Source of the DNA: Azohydromonas australica DSM 1124
GTDB taxonomy: Bacteria; Pseudomonadota; Gammaproteobacteria; Burkholderiales; Burkholderiaceae_C
DNA: 50,754 bases
Assembly (NCBI RefSeq): GCF_000430725.1
Contig: NZ_KE387211.1
Location: forward strand, 1 to 50,754
Direction: 5' to 3'
How positions within the stretch are numbered: the stretch's first letter is position 1; each line of letters starts with the position of its first letter. The translations under genes and the position numbers were made by a program. Shown here piece by piece: positions 1-8,618 of this stretch. Below the pieces are notes generated by a model. It had not been told where the DNA came from. It ran no database searches and saw nothing but the letters and a program-made list of their open reading frames with translations.

Positions 1-110
1 CCTTGAGCCCCCTGAAGGGTCGTTCGAGACCAGGACGTTGATAGGCTGGGTGTGGAAGCGCGGTAACGCGTTAAGCTGACCAGTACTAATTGCCCGTGAG
101 GCTTGACCCT
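1..110 (+). rRNA. rrl: 23S ribosomal RNA, 3' end only
   Basis: The first 110 bases match the conserved 3' end of bacterial 23S rRNA: the segment with GTTAAGCTGACCAGTACTAA followed by the closing CCCGTGAGGCTTGACCCT. The rest of the gene lies left of the window. The exact mature end (about 110) is judged by analogy. A spacer of about 130 bases follows before the 5S gene; I see no tRNA in it. Confidence 0.95.
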
Positions 111-241
111 ATAACTTTGACGAAGCAGTCAAAGACGAGAATTTGAAGTTGTTGCCCCAAGACGGCGACGCAATCAATAAAGCTGATAGACTCTGTGAAT
201 TGGCTCAACTGCTGAACGAAGCAGTTGGGCAAAAAGTTCAA

Positions 242-355
242 GCCTGATGACCATAGCGAGGTGGTCCCACCCCTTCCCATCCCGAACAGGATCGTGAAAC
301 ACCTCAGCGCCGATGATAGTGCGGATTCCCGTGTGAAAGTAGGACATCGTCAGGC
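242..355 (+). rRNA. rrf: 5S ribosomal RNA
   Basis: This is a complete 5S gene of about 114 bases. The terminal stem is formed by GCCTGATG at the start and CATCGTCAGGC at the end. Internally it has the universal CCCATCCCGAACAGG loop and GTGCGGATTCCCGTGTGAAAGTAGG. It lies in normal 23S-5S order on the same strand. Confidence 0.96.
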
Positions 356-370
356 TAATATCTGAAGCAA

Positions 371-407
371 ACGCCCCGACCAACATATGGTCGGGGCGTT
401 TTGCTTT
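371..407 (+). terminator. Intrinsic terminator of the rRNA operon
   Basis: An 11-bp perfect GC-rich stem (371-381 with 389-399) encloses a 7-base loop and is followed by a T-rich run. It lies 15 bases after the 5S gene, as expected for the end of an rrn operon. Confidence 0.9.
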
Positions 408-486
408 TGGGCTTGGAAATCCGTCAAAACGCTTCCGCAATTCAGGCACTGCATCAGGCGCCTGTGAGCACGGGATAGCGTTTCAG

Positions 487-1587
487 TCAGCGCCCCTCCT
501 TGTCTTCGAATTCTGGTACCAGCGCTCGCCCGCGACCGCCGCTCGCCGCGTACGCCGGCAGCACCGTGCGCGCCACATCTTCCTGCATCCCGGCTTGGCA
601 CAGCGCCACGCAGGCGCCGCCCCAGCCTGCGCCAGTCATGCGCGCGCCGAACACGGCCGGGTGCTGCTGCAGCAGTTCCACCAAGCGGTCCACCTCGGGA
701 ACTGAGACCTCGTAGTCGTCGCGCAGGCTCGCGTGCGAGGCGTTCATCAGCGTGCCGAAGCCGCGTGCGTCGCAGCCCGCCGCGGCTGACAGCACGCGCT
801 GGTTCTCACTCACCACATGCCGCGCGCGGCGGCGCAACGTCTCGTCGCCAAGCTGCTCCACGGCCGAAACGTATTCCACGTCGCGCAGTGCCGGCACCCC
901 CAGCGCCGCGGCGGCGGCTTCGCACTCGGCCCGGCGCTGGTTGTAGCCACTGGTGGCCAGCGAGCGAGCGACGCCCGAGTCCATCACCAGCACCGAGCTG
1001 CCTTCGGGCAGCGGTATCAGCTGGCGGCGCAGCGTGCGCGTGTCCAGGAACAGCGCGCTGCGCGTGTCGGCCAGGCTGGACGCCATCTGGTCCATGATCC
1101 CGCAGCGCACGCCGGCATGCTCGATCTCCGCCCGCTGCGCCACCTGCGCGATGCGCACGTCGTCCAGGTCCAGCTCCAGCAGCTCGCGCAGCGCGCGCAG
1201 CACCGCGACCTCCAGCGCCGCGCTGGAGGACAGTCCCACCCCGATGGGCACGTCCGACGCCACCAGGATGTCCAGGGCCGGCACCTGGAAGCCCTCGTGC
1301 GCGGCCTCGATCAGCGTGCCGCTGACGTAGCGCGCGAAGGGGTTGTCCTCGCCCGCGGGCGCGTCAGTACCGGGTGCGAACTCCACCGTGCGGTCGTAGG
1401 CCACGGCATGCACCCGGCTCCTGGCGCCGGCGCTGCGCCGCATCGCCACGCGCGTGCTTTGCGGGATGGCGATGGGCAGCACGAAGCCATCGTTGTAGTC
1501 GGTGTGCTCGCCCAGCAGATTCACGCGGCCCGGGGCGCGCGCGTAGACCTCGGGGCGGCTGCCGAAGACGTCTTGGAAAGTGGTCAT
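487..1587 (-). CDS. galK: Galactokinase
   Basis: It phosphorylates alpha-D-galactose to galactose 1-phosphate with ATP (Leloir pathway, cytoplasm). The protein has 366 aa, close to the usual 350-390. The galactokinase signature GRVNLLGEHTDYNDGFVLP lies at residues 20-38, and the GHMP-kinase ATP loop VPIGVGLSSSAALE lies near residue 115. The GHMP C-terminal motif ARMTGAGWGGACVAL lies near residue 320. The ATG at 1587 has a GAGG ribosome site upstream. It is the second gene after the GH2 glycosidase (82-base gap, same strand), so galactose released by that enzyme can be fed into metabolism. No galT or galE is visible nearby. Confidence 0.95.
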   Translation of the reverse strand: MTTFQDVFGSRPEVYARAPGRVNLLGEHTDYNDGFVLPIAIPQSTRVAMRRSAGARSRVHAVAYDRTVEFAPGTDAPAGEDNPFARYVSGTLIEAAHEGFQVPALDILVASDVPIGVGLSSSAALEVAVLRALRELLELDLDDVRIAQVAQRAEIEHAGVRCGIMDQMASSLADTRSALFLDTRTLRRQLIPLPEGSSVLVMDSGVARSLATSGYNQRRAECEAAAAALGVPALRDVEYVSAVEQLGDETLRRRARHVVSENQRVLSAAAGCDARGFGTLMNASHASLRDDYEVSVPEVDRLVELLQQHPAVFGARMTGAGWGGACVALCQAGMQEDVARTVLPAYAASGGRGRALVPEFEDKEGR

Positions 1588-1669
1588 CAGAACCTCGCTT
1601 GCATTTGATGCAGCTTCGTCGCTTTGTCCTCCGGCAGCGCGTCCATGGCGAAGTAGCAGCCGGCGGCGC

Positions 1670-3454
1670 TCACACTACGCCGGGGATGTGGGTGGCGGAG
1701 ATTTTCGTCGCCGCCGCGATGCGCTCGACCGGGATCTTGGGCGTGCGGTCGGCCGTCAGCAGCCCGTTGGCTTCCTGGAAGGTGTCGGCGAACTGCGTGT
1801 AGCAGAAGCCGCTGAACAGCGCCGTGTGGATGATGGTGTGCAGCAGCGCCTCGTACTGGCGCGCGAAAGTTTCCTCGTCCATGGCCGAGCTGTAGCCCCA
1901 GGTGGAAGTCACGCCGGCCTCGGGCTTCTTGATGAAGCGGATGCCGCCGAACTCCGTGAGCATGATCGGCTGGCCGCGGTGCGGATAGCCGTCCAGCGTG
2001 AGAATGCGCCCGCCGGGGCGGCGCCGGTCGAAGAGCTGGTCGGTCTTGTTCTCGCCGCCGTAGCGCAGGCGGATATGGTCGAGGTTGGCGTCGTAGTCGT
2101 GGATGCCGATGATGTCCGTGGCGCTCGATTCCCAGCCGTCGTTGCCGATCACCGGGCGCGTGGCGTCCAGCGTCTTGGTCAGGTGGTAGAGCGCCTCCAC
2201 CGCGTGGCGGTGCTCGCGCACGGCGGTGAGGTCAGGCACGCCCCAGCTCTCGTTGAAGGGCACCCATACGATGACGCAGGGGTGGCTGTAGTCGCGGTCG
2301 ATCGCCTCCGTCCACTCGCGGATGAGCCGCTTGATGGCAGTGCGCGTGAAGCGGTAGGGCGAGGGCATTTCCTCCCACACCAGCAGTCCCAGCCGGTCGG
2401 CCCAGTACAGGTAGCGCGGGTCCTCGATCTTCTGGTGCTTGCGCACGCCGTTGAAGCCCATGGCCTTGGCCAGCTCCACGTCGCGCTTGAGCGCCGCGTC
2501 GTTGGGCGCGGCCAGCAGCGTGTCGGGCCAGTAGCCCTGGTCCAGCACCAGGCGCAGGTTGTAGGGCCGGCCGTTGAGCATGAAACGGTCGCGCAGGATC
2601 GTGACGGTGCGCAGCGCGGTGTAGGAGGCGAACTCGTCGACAACCGTATCGCCGTGCAGCAGCCGGATGCGCGCGTCGATGAGCGTGGGCCGCTCGGGGC
2701 TCCACAGCAGCTCGTTGCGGTAGTCGTCGATGCCCGGGTCCGACAGCACCACGAAGCGGTCCACCTCGTGCTGCACCACGCGGTAGCGGTCGCGCGCCAG
2801 CAGCCGCTCGCCGTGGCTGAGCTCGACCTCGACCGAGAGGTCGTCTCCGAGCTCGTCGCCGACGATGCGGGCCTCGAAGCCGATCATGTAGCCCTCGACC
2901 TTCGGGGTCCAGCGGATCTTGTCGACGTAGACGCGCCCCACGCGCTCGATCCACACCGTCTGCCAGATGCCGGTGGTGCGCGGGTACCAGATGGAGTGCG
3001 GCTCCAGCTGCCAGTCCTGCTTGCCGCGCGGCTTGGTGAGCTCGTGCGGGTCGTCGATGACCTGCACCGTGATGCGCTGGCGGCCGTCGGCGGCGAGCAT
3101 GCGCGTGATGTCGGCCGAGAAGGGCGTGTGGCCGCCCTCGTGCATGACGGCCAGGCGGCCGTTGACCCAGACACGGGCCTGGTAGTCCACGGCGCCGAAA
3201 CGCAGGATCACGCGGTCGTTGCCGGGCGCGACGTCCACCTCGCGCTCGTACCAGCAGCTCTTGTGGAAGCCGCGGTCGCCGATGCCGCTGGCCGCGGACT
3301 CCGGCGGGTACGGCACCTGGATCTGCATTGGCCAATCGCTGATGTCGGTCGGCGAGGCGTAGCGGCCCTCGTCATCCCAGCAGAAGCGCCATGGGCCGTT
3401 GAGGGACTGCCATTGCTTGCGCTGCAGCTGCGGTCGGGGATAGCCGAAATCCAC
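1670..3454 (-). CDS. Glycoside hydrolase family 2 (beta-galactosidase/beta-glucuronidase type)
   Basis: About 594 aa. The N-terminal jelly-roll sugar-binding domain (SLNGPWRFCWDD, WYEREVDV, VWVNG) is followed by an immunoglobulin-like domain and a TIM barrel. The GH2 acid/base glutamate is in WVPFNESWG and the nucleophile glutamate in IMLTEFGG. The open frame runs back to an ATG at 3622, but that would almost touch the divergent gene at 3632. I prefer the GTG at 3454, which has GGAG nine bases upstream and begins just before the conserved YPRPQLQRKQWQSLNG segment. There is no clear signal peptide, so it is probably cytoplasmic. Linkage to galK favours beta-galactosidase, but glucuronidase cannot be excluded. 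Confidence 0.88.
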   Translation of the reverse strand: MDFGYPRPQLQRKQWQSLNGPWRFCWDDEGRYASPTDISDWPMQIQVPYPPESAASGIGDRGFHKSCWYEREVDVAPGNDRVILRFGAVDYQARVWVNGRLAVMHEGGHTPFSADITRMLAADGRQRITVQVIDDPHELTKPRGKQDWQLEPHSIWYPRTTGIWQTVWIERVGRVYVDKIRWTPKVEGYMIGFEARIVGDELGDDLSVEVELSHGERLLARDRYRVVQHEVDRFVVLSDPGIDDYRNELLWSPERPTLIDARIRLLHGDTVVDEFASYTALRTVTILRDRFMLNGRPYNLRLVLDQGYWPDTLLAAPNDAALKRDVELAKAMGFNGVRKHQKIEDPRYLYWADRLGLLVWEEMPSPYRFTRTAIKRLIREWTEAIDRDYSHPCVIVWVPFNESWGVPDLTAVREHRHAVEALYHLTKTLDATRPVIGNDGWESSATDIIGIHDYDANLDHIRLRYGGENKTDQLFDRRRPGGRILTLDGYPHRGQPIMLTEFGGIRFIKKPEAGVTSTWGYSSAMDEETFARQYEALLHTIIHTALFSGFCYTQFADTFQEANGLLTADRTPKIPVERIAAATKISATHIPGVV

Positions 3455-3631
3455 GGGATGCTTCTCCGTCTGGGCAGGAACTCGGGCCGCCCGGCTGGGC
3501 GGTGGCGGGTCCCGGTCGCGGCAAGCCTTATGCCCAGCTTCGTGGCGGCACCGGATCGGCACGCGCCGGGCACGGTGCCTGCCTACGCGGCGCAAGCCTT
3601 GCCGCAGTCTTCCAGCCTTCACAAGCGCACC

Positions 3632-4591
3632 ATGCCGGCCCCGAACCTTATCGATCTCCTGCTGGGCCTCATCCTGCTGCTGGGCGCGTGGGGCGGCTGG
3701 CGTCGCGGCTTCATCGTGTCCGCGCTGGAGCTGGTGGCCCTGAGCGCGGCACTAGCGGCGGCGTTGTGGGGCTACGCGCGCGTGGCCCCGCTGCTGCAGC
3801 CCATGCTGGACGAGGTGTGGGCTCGGCCGCTGGCCTTCGTGCTGCTCTTCGTGGGGGTGCGGCTGCTGCTGGGGGGGCTGCTGATGCACCGGGCGCGGGC
3901 CCTGCCGGGGCAGGCGCATGTGCACCAGCTGAATCGCACGCTGGGCCTGCTGCCGGGGCTGGCCAACGGGCTGATCGACGCCACGCTGGCCGTGCTGTTG
4001 CTCCTGGCCCTGCCGCTGCCTGGCGACCTGGGCACGGCGGCGCGCGACAGCCCCCTGGCGCAGCGGCTGGCCTTGCCGGCGCAGTGGGTGGAGGCCCGGC
4101 TGGGACCGGTCTTCGACGAGGCCGCCGGCCGCACCTTCAACCTGCTGACGGTGCGGCCGGAATCGGACGAGCGCATCGAGCTGCCGTTCCGGGTGAGCGA
4201 TCCGCGCCCGCGCCCCGAGCTGGAGGCGCGCATGCTGGAGCTGGTGAACCGGGAACGCGAGAAGGAAGGGCTGCGCCCGCTGCGCGCCGACCCCGAAGCT
4301 GCCGAGGTGGCGCGGGCCCACTCGCGCGACATGTTCGCCCGCGGCTACTTCTCGCACGTCGCGCCCGAAGGCGCTGACCCGTTCGACCGCATGCGCCGCG
4401 GCGGGTTGCGCTTCCTGCTGGCGGGGGAGAACCTCGCGCTGGCGCCGACGCTGGAGCTGGCCCACCGCGGGCTGATGAACTCGCCCGGCCACCGCGCCAA
4501 CATCCTGCGCCCGGGTTTCGGGCGCGTGGGCATCGGCATCCTCGACGGCGGGCGCCGCGGACTCATGGTGACGCAGAACTTCAGGAACTGA
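3632..4591 (+). CDS. CvpA-like membrane domain fused to CAP/SCP domain
   Basis: 319 aa in two parts. Residues 1-130 hold about four hydrophobic helices in CvpA style (LIDLLLGLILLLGAWGGWRR at the start). Residues 195-319 form a CAP/SCP-1 (cysteine-rich secretory/PR-1) domain. CAP hallmarks are AHSRDMFARGYFSH, AGENLA and HRGLMNSPGHRANIL, including the histidines and glutamate of the CAP cavity. The CAP part should lie on the periplasmic side. Function is unknown; envelope maintenance or colicin V-like secretion are guesses. It is divergent from the GH2 gene. The long reading frame upstream of 3632 is an antisense shadow of GH2. Confidence 0.85.
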   Translation: MPAPNLIDLLLGLILLLGAWGGWRRGFIVSALELVALSAALAAALWGYARVAPLLQPMLDEVWARPLAFVLLFVGVRLLLGGLLMHRARALPGQAHVHQLNRTLGLLPGLANGLIDATLAVLLLLALPLPGDLGTAARDSPLAQRLALPAQWVEARLGPVFDEAAGRTFNLLTVRPESDERIELPFRVSDPRPRPELEARMLELVNREREKEGLRPLRADPEAAEVARAHSRDMFARGYFSHVAPEGADPFDRMRRGGLRFLLAGENLALAPTLELAHRGLMNSPGHRANILRPGFGRVGIGILDGGRRGLMVTQNFRN

Positions 4592-4664
4592 AGGCCGTGC
4601 GTTGACAGTTGCCCGTACATCGACGCCACCGGCCGCGTTGCCGGCACCCGGGCGCACCGGGACA

Positions 4665-5201
4665 ATGGTCCACATGCCTGCTTCATCCGCTCCCGTACTG
4701 ATCGTGGTGGCCGTGGCGGCCGCGCTGCTGCAAGGCTGCGCCACCACGCCGGCGCCTTCCTCCTCTTCCAGGGCCGTGCCCGGCTCGCCGCGCGTGCTGC
4801 TGCCCTCGGCGGGCACTTCCAGACTCAGTGCCGATCAGGCGCGCGATGCCACGGTGTACGCGCTCGGCCTGGTCGGCACGCCGTACCGTTACGGCGGCAA
4901 CACGCCGGAGTCGGGCTTCGACTGCAGCGGGCTCATCGCCCACGTGTACCACCATGCCGCTGGCGTGGCCTCGCCGCGTTCCACCGCCGGGCTGCAGAAC
5001 TGGGGCAGCGACGTGCCGCTGGAAGAGCTGCGCAGCGGTGACCTGGTGCTCTTCGGTGCCTCGCGCACGGTCACGCATGCCGGGATATTCGTCGGCAACG
5101 ACCGCTTCGTGCACGCACCCTCGACCGGCGGCCAGGTGCGCCTGGAGCGCTTCAGCATGCCGTACTGGTCGCAGCGCCTGCTGGCCGTGCGCCGGCCCTG
5201 A
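4665..5201 (+). CDS. NlpC/P60 (C40) cell-wall peptidase, lipoprotein
   Basis: Predicted outer-membrane-attached peptidoglycan endopeptidase of 178 aa. A signal peptide with lipobox LLQGC comes first. The C40 domain has the catalytic cysteine in the FDCSGL motif, a histidine in VTHAGIFVG and a further histidine in FVHAP. This is the pattern of the Spr/MepS type that cuts D-Glu-mDAP bonds. Start may be ATG 4665 or ATG 4674; both give the same signal peptide, and the longer frame upstream lacks a credible leader. It is the next gene after the CvpA-CAP fusion on the same strand (gap about 70 bases), so both may act on the envelope. Confidence 0.9.
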   Translation: MVHMPASSAPVLIVVAVAAALLQGCATTPAPSSSSRAVPGSPRVLLPSAGTSRLSADQARDATVYALGLVGTPYRYGGNTPESGFDCSGLIAHVYHHAAGVASPRSTAGLQNWGSDVPLEELRSGDLVLFGASRTVTHAGIFVGNDRFVHAPSTGGQVRLERFSMPYWSQRLLAVRRP

Positions 5202-5556
5202 GACGGCGCAACCAAGGCTCTTTGACTGAAACCAGCTACAACATACACGCGACTGTCGGTCGTCCTGCCGAACCCTGACTAGCGACTCCCGAACTTGCCA
5301 AGATCCGGGGCCTGTTTTTCCTGATTTGCCCTTGTGCTTCCTTGCATGAGCGGACTGCGTTCGGGAAGAGGGGGATTGGGATCGATGGAAACTTGTATGT
5401 GGTTTTGCGTCGCCGGAACACTCTTCCGCCGGCATGCGACAGCAGCAAGTCGCCGAAGTCGGCAAAGCTACCGGTATGCGTCTGGAATCGGGCTCAGAGG
5501 CCCCAGTCGCGTGAGCTATCCTGCTTCGTTCCAATCCGAGAAGTTCCGGACATTCC
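5202..5556. other. Intergenic, 355 bases, nothing recognised
   Basis: Short overlapping open frames here have no family motif, no good ribosome site and codon use unlike the neighbours. It probably carries the promoter of the response regulator at 5557. I could not pick a convincing -35/-10 pair or a terminator. Confidence 0.5.
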
Positions 5557-6246
5557 ATGCACATCGGCATCGCAGAAGACGACCCTGACCAGCAGGACCT
5601 CTTGCGCCTGTGGTTGGAGAGCGCGCAACACAGCGTCGCCGCTTACGGCACCGTGGCGCAGTACATCGAAGCGCTCAAGCGCGAACGCTTCGACATGCTG
5701 CTCATCGACTGGATGCTGCCCGACGGCACCGGCGCGGACCTGCTGCAATGGGCCCGCGGCAACCTGGGCTGGGAAACGCCCATCCTCGTGCTGACCGCGC
5801 GCGACGACGAGGAGACCGTGGTGGAGGCGCTGCAGGCCGGCGCGGACGACTACGTCGTCAAGCCGCCCAAGCCCGCAGAGCTGCTGGCGCGCGTGGCGGC
5901 GCTGGGGCGGCGCGTGCGCTCCAACGCGCTGCCGGTGCTGCGCCTGGGTGCCTTCGAGATCGACATCCAGCGCCAGCGCCTGTCCATCGACGGCGATCCC
6001 GTGGTGCTGACGCAGAAGGAATTCGACCTCAGCGCCTACCTGTTCCAAAACCCCGGCAAGCTGCTCTCGCGCGATCACCTGCTCAACAAGATCTGGGGCC
6101 TCAACGCCGAGGTCGATACCCGCACCGTGGACACCCACGTCAGCCGCCTGCGCAAGAAGCTCGGCCTGGACGGCAGCAAGGGCTGGAAGCTCGTGCCGGT
6201 GTACGGGGTGGGCTACCGCTTCGAGCGCATCGAGATCGCAGCCTGA
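5557..6246 (+). CDS. OmpR/PhoB-family response regulator
   Basis: 229 aa. The receiver domain (about 1-118) has the acidic pair EDD near the start, the phosphoacceptor Asp in LLIDWMLPDG, Thr in LVLTARDDEE and Lys in VVKPPKPAEL. The C-terminal winged helix (about 130-226) includes LTQKEFDLSAYLFQNPGKLLSRDHLLNKIWG and TRTVDTHVSRLRKKLG, then GVGYRFE. It is a DNA-binding transcription factor. No histidine kinase is directly beside it, so its partner is unknown. It converges with the PilZ gene with only 14 bases between them. Confidence 0.95.
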   Translation: MHIGIAEDDPDQQDLLRLWLESAQHSVAAYGTVAQYIEALKRERFDMLLIDWMLPDGTGADLLQWARGNLGWETPILVLTARDDEETVVEALQAGADDYVVKPPKPAELLARVAALGRRVRSNALPVLRLGAFEIDIQRQRLSIDGDPVVLTQKEFDLSAYLFQNPGKLLSRDHLLNKIWGLNAEVDTRTVDTHVSRLRKKLGLDGSKGWKLVPVYGVGYRFERIEIAA

Positions 6247-6260
6247 AGCGGCCGCGCGCC

Positions 6261-7040
6261 TCAGCGCCTTGCGTCCGGGCTGGCTGTGTTCGACTCGGAA
6301 TCGTTCCAGTCCGGGCGCACCAGCACCGCCTGGGCCGCCGCGACCCAGCGCCGCAGCTGCCGCGCCTCCTCGGCGTCGAGCTGCTCGAAATGAGCGCCCA
6401 CGGTGCACTGCTGCGGACTGTGCGTGCGGCAGTACACCACCTTGAGCGCCGGCACGGCGATCGTCATCTCATCGAGCCGCAGCACCGCGTTGCGCACCAC
6501 CGTGCCGGCGGGCAAGCAGCACTGCTCCAGTTCGAAGGCCACGCCCTCCTCGCTCAGGTTGCGCAGCCGGGGCGCCTTGCCCAGCTCCGGCAGCTCCAGC
6601 ACGGCGTGGCCATGCTGGCCACCGAGCCCCGTGACACGGAAATGGCGCCGCGCCTGCACTTGCACGATCTCCCGCGGCAGCGGCGCCTGCAGCCGTCGGC
6701 CATGCCGCGTCGCCTCCTCCAGCGAGAACAGCAGCACGCCCTTGTCGGAGCAGGCCGTGGCGTGCAGCAGCGCCGGCATCGGGCCGGGCACGTCGTCCGC
6801 GCCGGTGGGCAGCAGCAGCGTCATGCCGTCCTCCTGGTCCCCCACCAGCCTGGCCGGCTGGTCGAAGGCGCCGGCCTCGTCCTGCAGCGACAGGATGCAG
6901 CCGCCGCGGGCGAGCCGCTGCAGCGCGCGGCGCACCTGGGCCTCGCCGCGAATCGTGTCCTCCTCGACCACGTCCACCGGCGCCTGGGACGGCGGCGCCC
7001 ACAGGCGTCGAAGGGCGGCCCAGACATCATCGGTATTCAT
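6261..7040 (-). CDS. PilZ-domain protein of the YcgR (flagellar brake) type
   Basis: 259 aa. The N-terminal half resembles the YcgR N-domain beta barrel. The C-terminal PilZ domain starts near residue 130 with the cyclic-di-GMP binding arginines in QARRHFRV and continues with LRNLSEEGVAFELEQ, matching the (D/N)xSxxG motif. Such proteins bind cyclic di-GMP and commonly slow flagellar rotation or alter surface behaviour. No flagellar genes are in view, so the target is unknown. The degenerate EAL protein at 8619 belongs to the same signalling theme. Confidence 0.8.
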   Translation of the reverse strand: MNTDDVWAALRRLWAPPSQAPVDVVEEDTIRGEAQVRRALQRLARGGCILSLQDEAGAFDQPARLVGDQEDGMTLLLPTGADDVPGPMPALLHATACSDKGVLLFSLEEATRHGRRLQAPLPREIVQVQARRHFRVTGLGGQHGHAVLELPELGKAPRLRNLSEEGVAFELEQCCLPAGTVVRNAVLRLDEMTIAVPALKVVYCRTHSPQQCTVGAHFEQLDAEEARQLRRWVAAAQAVLVRPDWNDSESNTASPDARR

Positions 7041-7210
7041 GCGGCGGATCTTGAAGTGCTGGCTGGCTTGATCACCTCAAAGGATACGACGGGCCAACCG
7101 CTGCAGAATGCCCGCCACGTCAGGCAACACGGTAGCCTTCGGACAAGGCCATGCCGTTGAGCGGGCAACCCGCATCGCTGCATCGCGGCGCCACGGGTCA
7201 CAATCGCACC

Positions 7211-7720
7211 ATGGACGAACTGGCCGAGCCGGGCGGGGCCCTGATGCCGCCCATTCCCCCGGACGATGCCGAGCGCCTGGCCGCGCTGTGGCGCACCGGA
7301 CTGCTCGACTCCCCACCCGCCGAATGCTTCGACCGAATCACGCGCTCTGTGGCGGCGCTGCTGCGGGTGCCCATGGCCGCGGTGTCGCTGGTGGACCGCA
7401 ATCGCCAGTGGTTCCTCTCCCGCGTGGGCCTGCCGCTCGCGCAGACGCCACGCGACATCGCTTTCTGCAGCCATGCCGTGGCCGAGCGCCGCCTGCTGCG
7501 TGTGTGCGACGCGCAGCTTGACCCGCGCTTCGCCCGCAACCCGCTGGTCACCGGCGAGCCGCATGTGCGCGCCTACCTGGCCGTGCCCCTGCTGGACGCC
7601 GCTGGCCACGCCCTGGGCACGCTGTGCGTGCTGGATCGCGAGCCGCGCGAGTTCGGTACCGAGGAGCAGCAGCTGCTGCAGCGCTACGGCAAGGCGCTGG
7701 AGCGGCTCATCCGGGGCTGA
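7211..7720 (+). CDS. GAF-domain protein
   Basis: 169 aa, essentially a single GAF domain. Features are AECFDRITRSVAALLRVPMAAVSLVDRNRQWF, then RDIAFCSHAV, DPRFARNPLV, VRAYLAVPLL and GTLCVLDREPR, all typical of free-standing GAF sensors. The ATG at 7211 is preferred because the 20 residues encoded upstream look non-coding. The bound ligand cannot be told from sequence. The gene is divergent from the PilZ gene. Confidence 0.8.
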   Translation: MDELAEPGGALMPPIPPDDAERLAALWRTGLLDSPPAECFDRITRSVAALLRVPMAAVSLVDRNRQWFLSRVGLPLAQTPRDIAFCSHAVAERRLLRVCDAQLDPRFARNPLVTGEPHVRAYLAVPLLDAAGHALGTLCVLDREPREFGTEEQQLLQRYGKALERLIRG

Positions 7721-7736
7721 AGCCGCGCGGGTCTTC

Positions 7737-8141
7737 TCAGCAGGCGAGGGACTCCAGGAAGCGCAGCCCGTCCGGCGCTTCGACACAAGCCGAAGCAGCG
7801 CGCACCGCCAGGCGCTCGCCGTTCCTGAACTCGAAATGCGCCTCGACGGCGCCGGGCGAGGCGTAGGGCAACGGCAGCGAGCGCCGCGGCCCGGCCGTCT
7901 CCTCACACCATTGCACCTGCGCCAGTGGACCGATGCACGCCTGCAGCCGGCCGCCGTCCTCCCAGCACGCCCGCTCGAAATGCAATTCCAGGGCCGGCAC
8001 ATAGCCCTCGTCGGCGCCGGCACCTGCCGGACGGAGCAGGCGGCGCACATGCGCGGCTGAAAACCGCACGCACAAGCCATCGCCACGCACCGCGACGGCA
8101 GCCACTTCGGAATCGGCAAACACGAGCTCATGCAGGACCAT
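7737..8141 (-). CDS. Hypothetical protein
   Basis: 134 aa, not recognised. It is a mixed alpha/beta-looking sequence without signal peptide or membrane segment. Coding is supported by strong third-position GC and a plausible start (MVLHELVFADSEVAAVAVRGDG). The sequence repeats the theme of a strand followed by SAAHVRRLL and ERACWEDGGRLQ. It is convergent with the GAF gene and divergent from the PAAR gene. No function is suggested. Confidence 0.6.
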   Translation of the reverse strand: MVLHELVFADSEVAAVAVRGDGLCVRFSAAHVRRLLRPAGAGADEGYVPALELHFERACWEDGGRLQACIGPLAQVQWCEETAGPRRSLPLPYASPGAVEAHFEFRNGERLAVRAASACVEAPDGLRFLESLAC

Positions 8142-8343
8142 GCCGGCACTCTACGCCCGGGCAGGACAAAACGACGGGGCCCCCCAGGAGAAAGCGACCG
8201 TGCGCGCCGCCCTCGGCGCTTGCTACCGTGCAGTCGCCGGAGCCCCTCGCGGCACGCAAGCTCCGGCACGGGACGCCAGGGCCGCGCGGCGCGCGCCCGT
8301 AGGGTTGAGCACGAAACGGGACCAGAAAGGAGAAGCAGCCGTC

Positions 8344-8613
8344 ATGAGCAAGGACGTCATCCGACTCGGCGACCCGACCAGCCACGGCGGCGCGGTCGTC
8401 TCCGTCACCGCCCGGCACTTCACCGTGGACGGCCTGCCCGTGGCCCGCGTGGGCGACCGCTGCACCTGCCCCGTCAAGGGCCACGGCGTGTGCGTCATCG
8501 CCGAGGGTGATCCCAACTTCACCATCGGCGGACTGCCGGTGGCCCTCGACGGGCACCGCACCTCCTGCGGCGCCACGCTGCGCAGCACGGCGCGCGGCTT
8601 CGGGCGCGGCTGA
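8344..8613 (+). CDS. PAAR-motif protein
   Basis: 89 aa. The short PAAR fold is shown by VIRLGDPTSHGGAV, GLPVARVGDRCTCP, GHGVCVIAEG and GLPVALDGHRTSCGATL, with the metal-binding His and Cys residues conserved. PAAR proteins cap the VgrG spike of type VI secretion systems. Start ATG 8344 follows AAAGGAGAAG. There is no vgrG, hcp or effector extension in this window, so it is a stand-alone PAAR gene that would serve a system encoded elsewhere. Confidence 0.85.
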   Translation: MSKDVIRLGDPTSHGGAVVSVTARHFTVDGLPVARVGDRCTCPVKGHGVCVIAEGDPNFTIGGLPVALDGHRTSCGATLRSTARGFGRG

Positions 8614-8618
8614 CCCCT

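Noticed and set aside
1580..4591. 1003-aa plus-strand open frame
   Set aside because: Its first two thirds are antisense to the GH2 glycosidase and lack any family motif; only the part from 3632 (CvpA-CAP) is a gene. Such long shadows are normal at this GC content.
5222..5556. Small plus- and minus-strand frames upstream of the response regulator
   Set aside because: No ribosome site, no family similarity and atypical composition; treated as intergenic.
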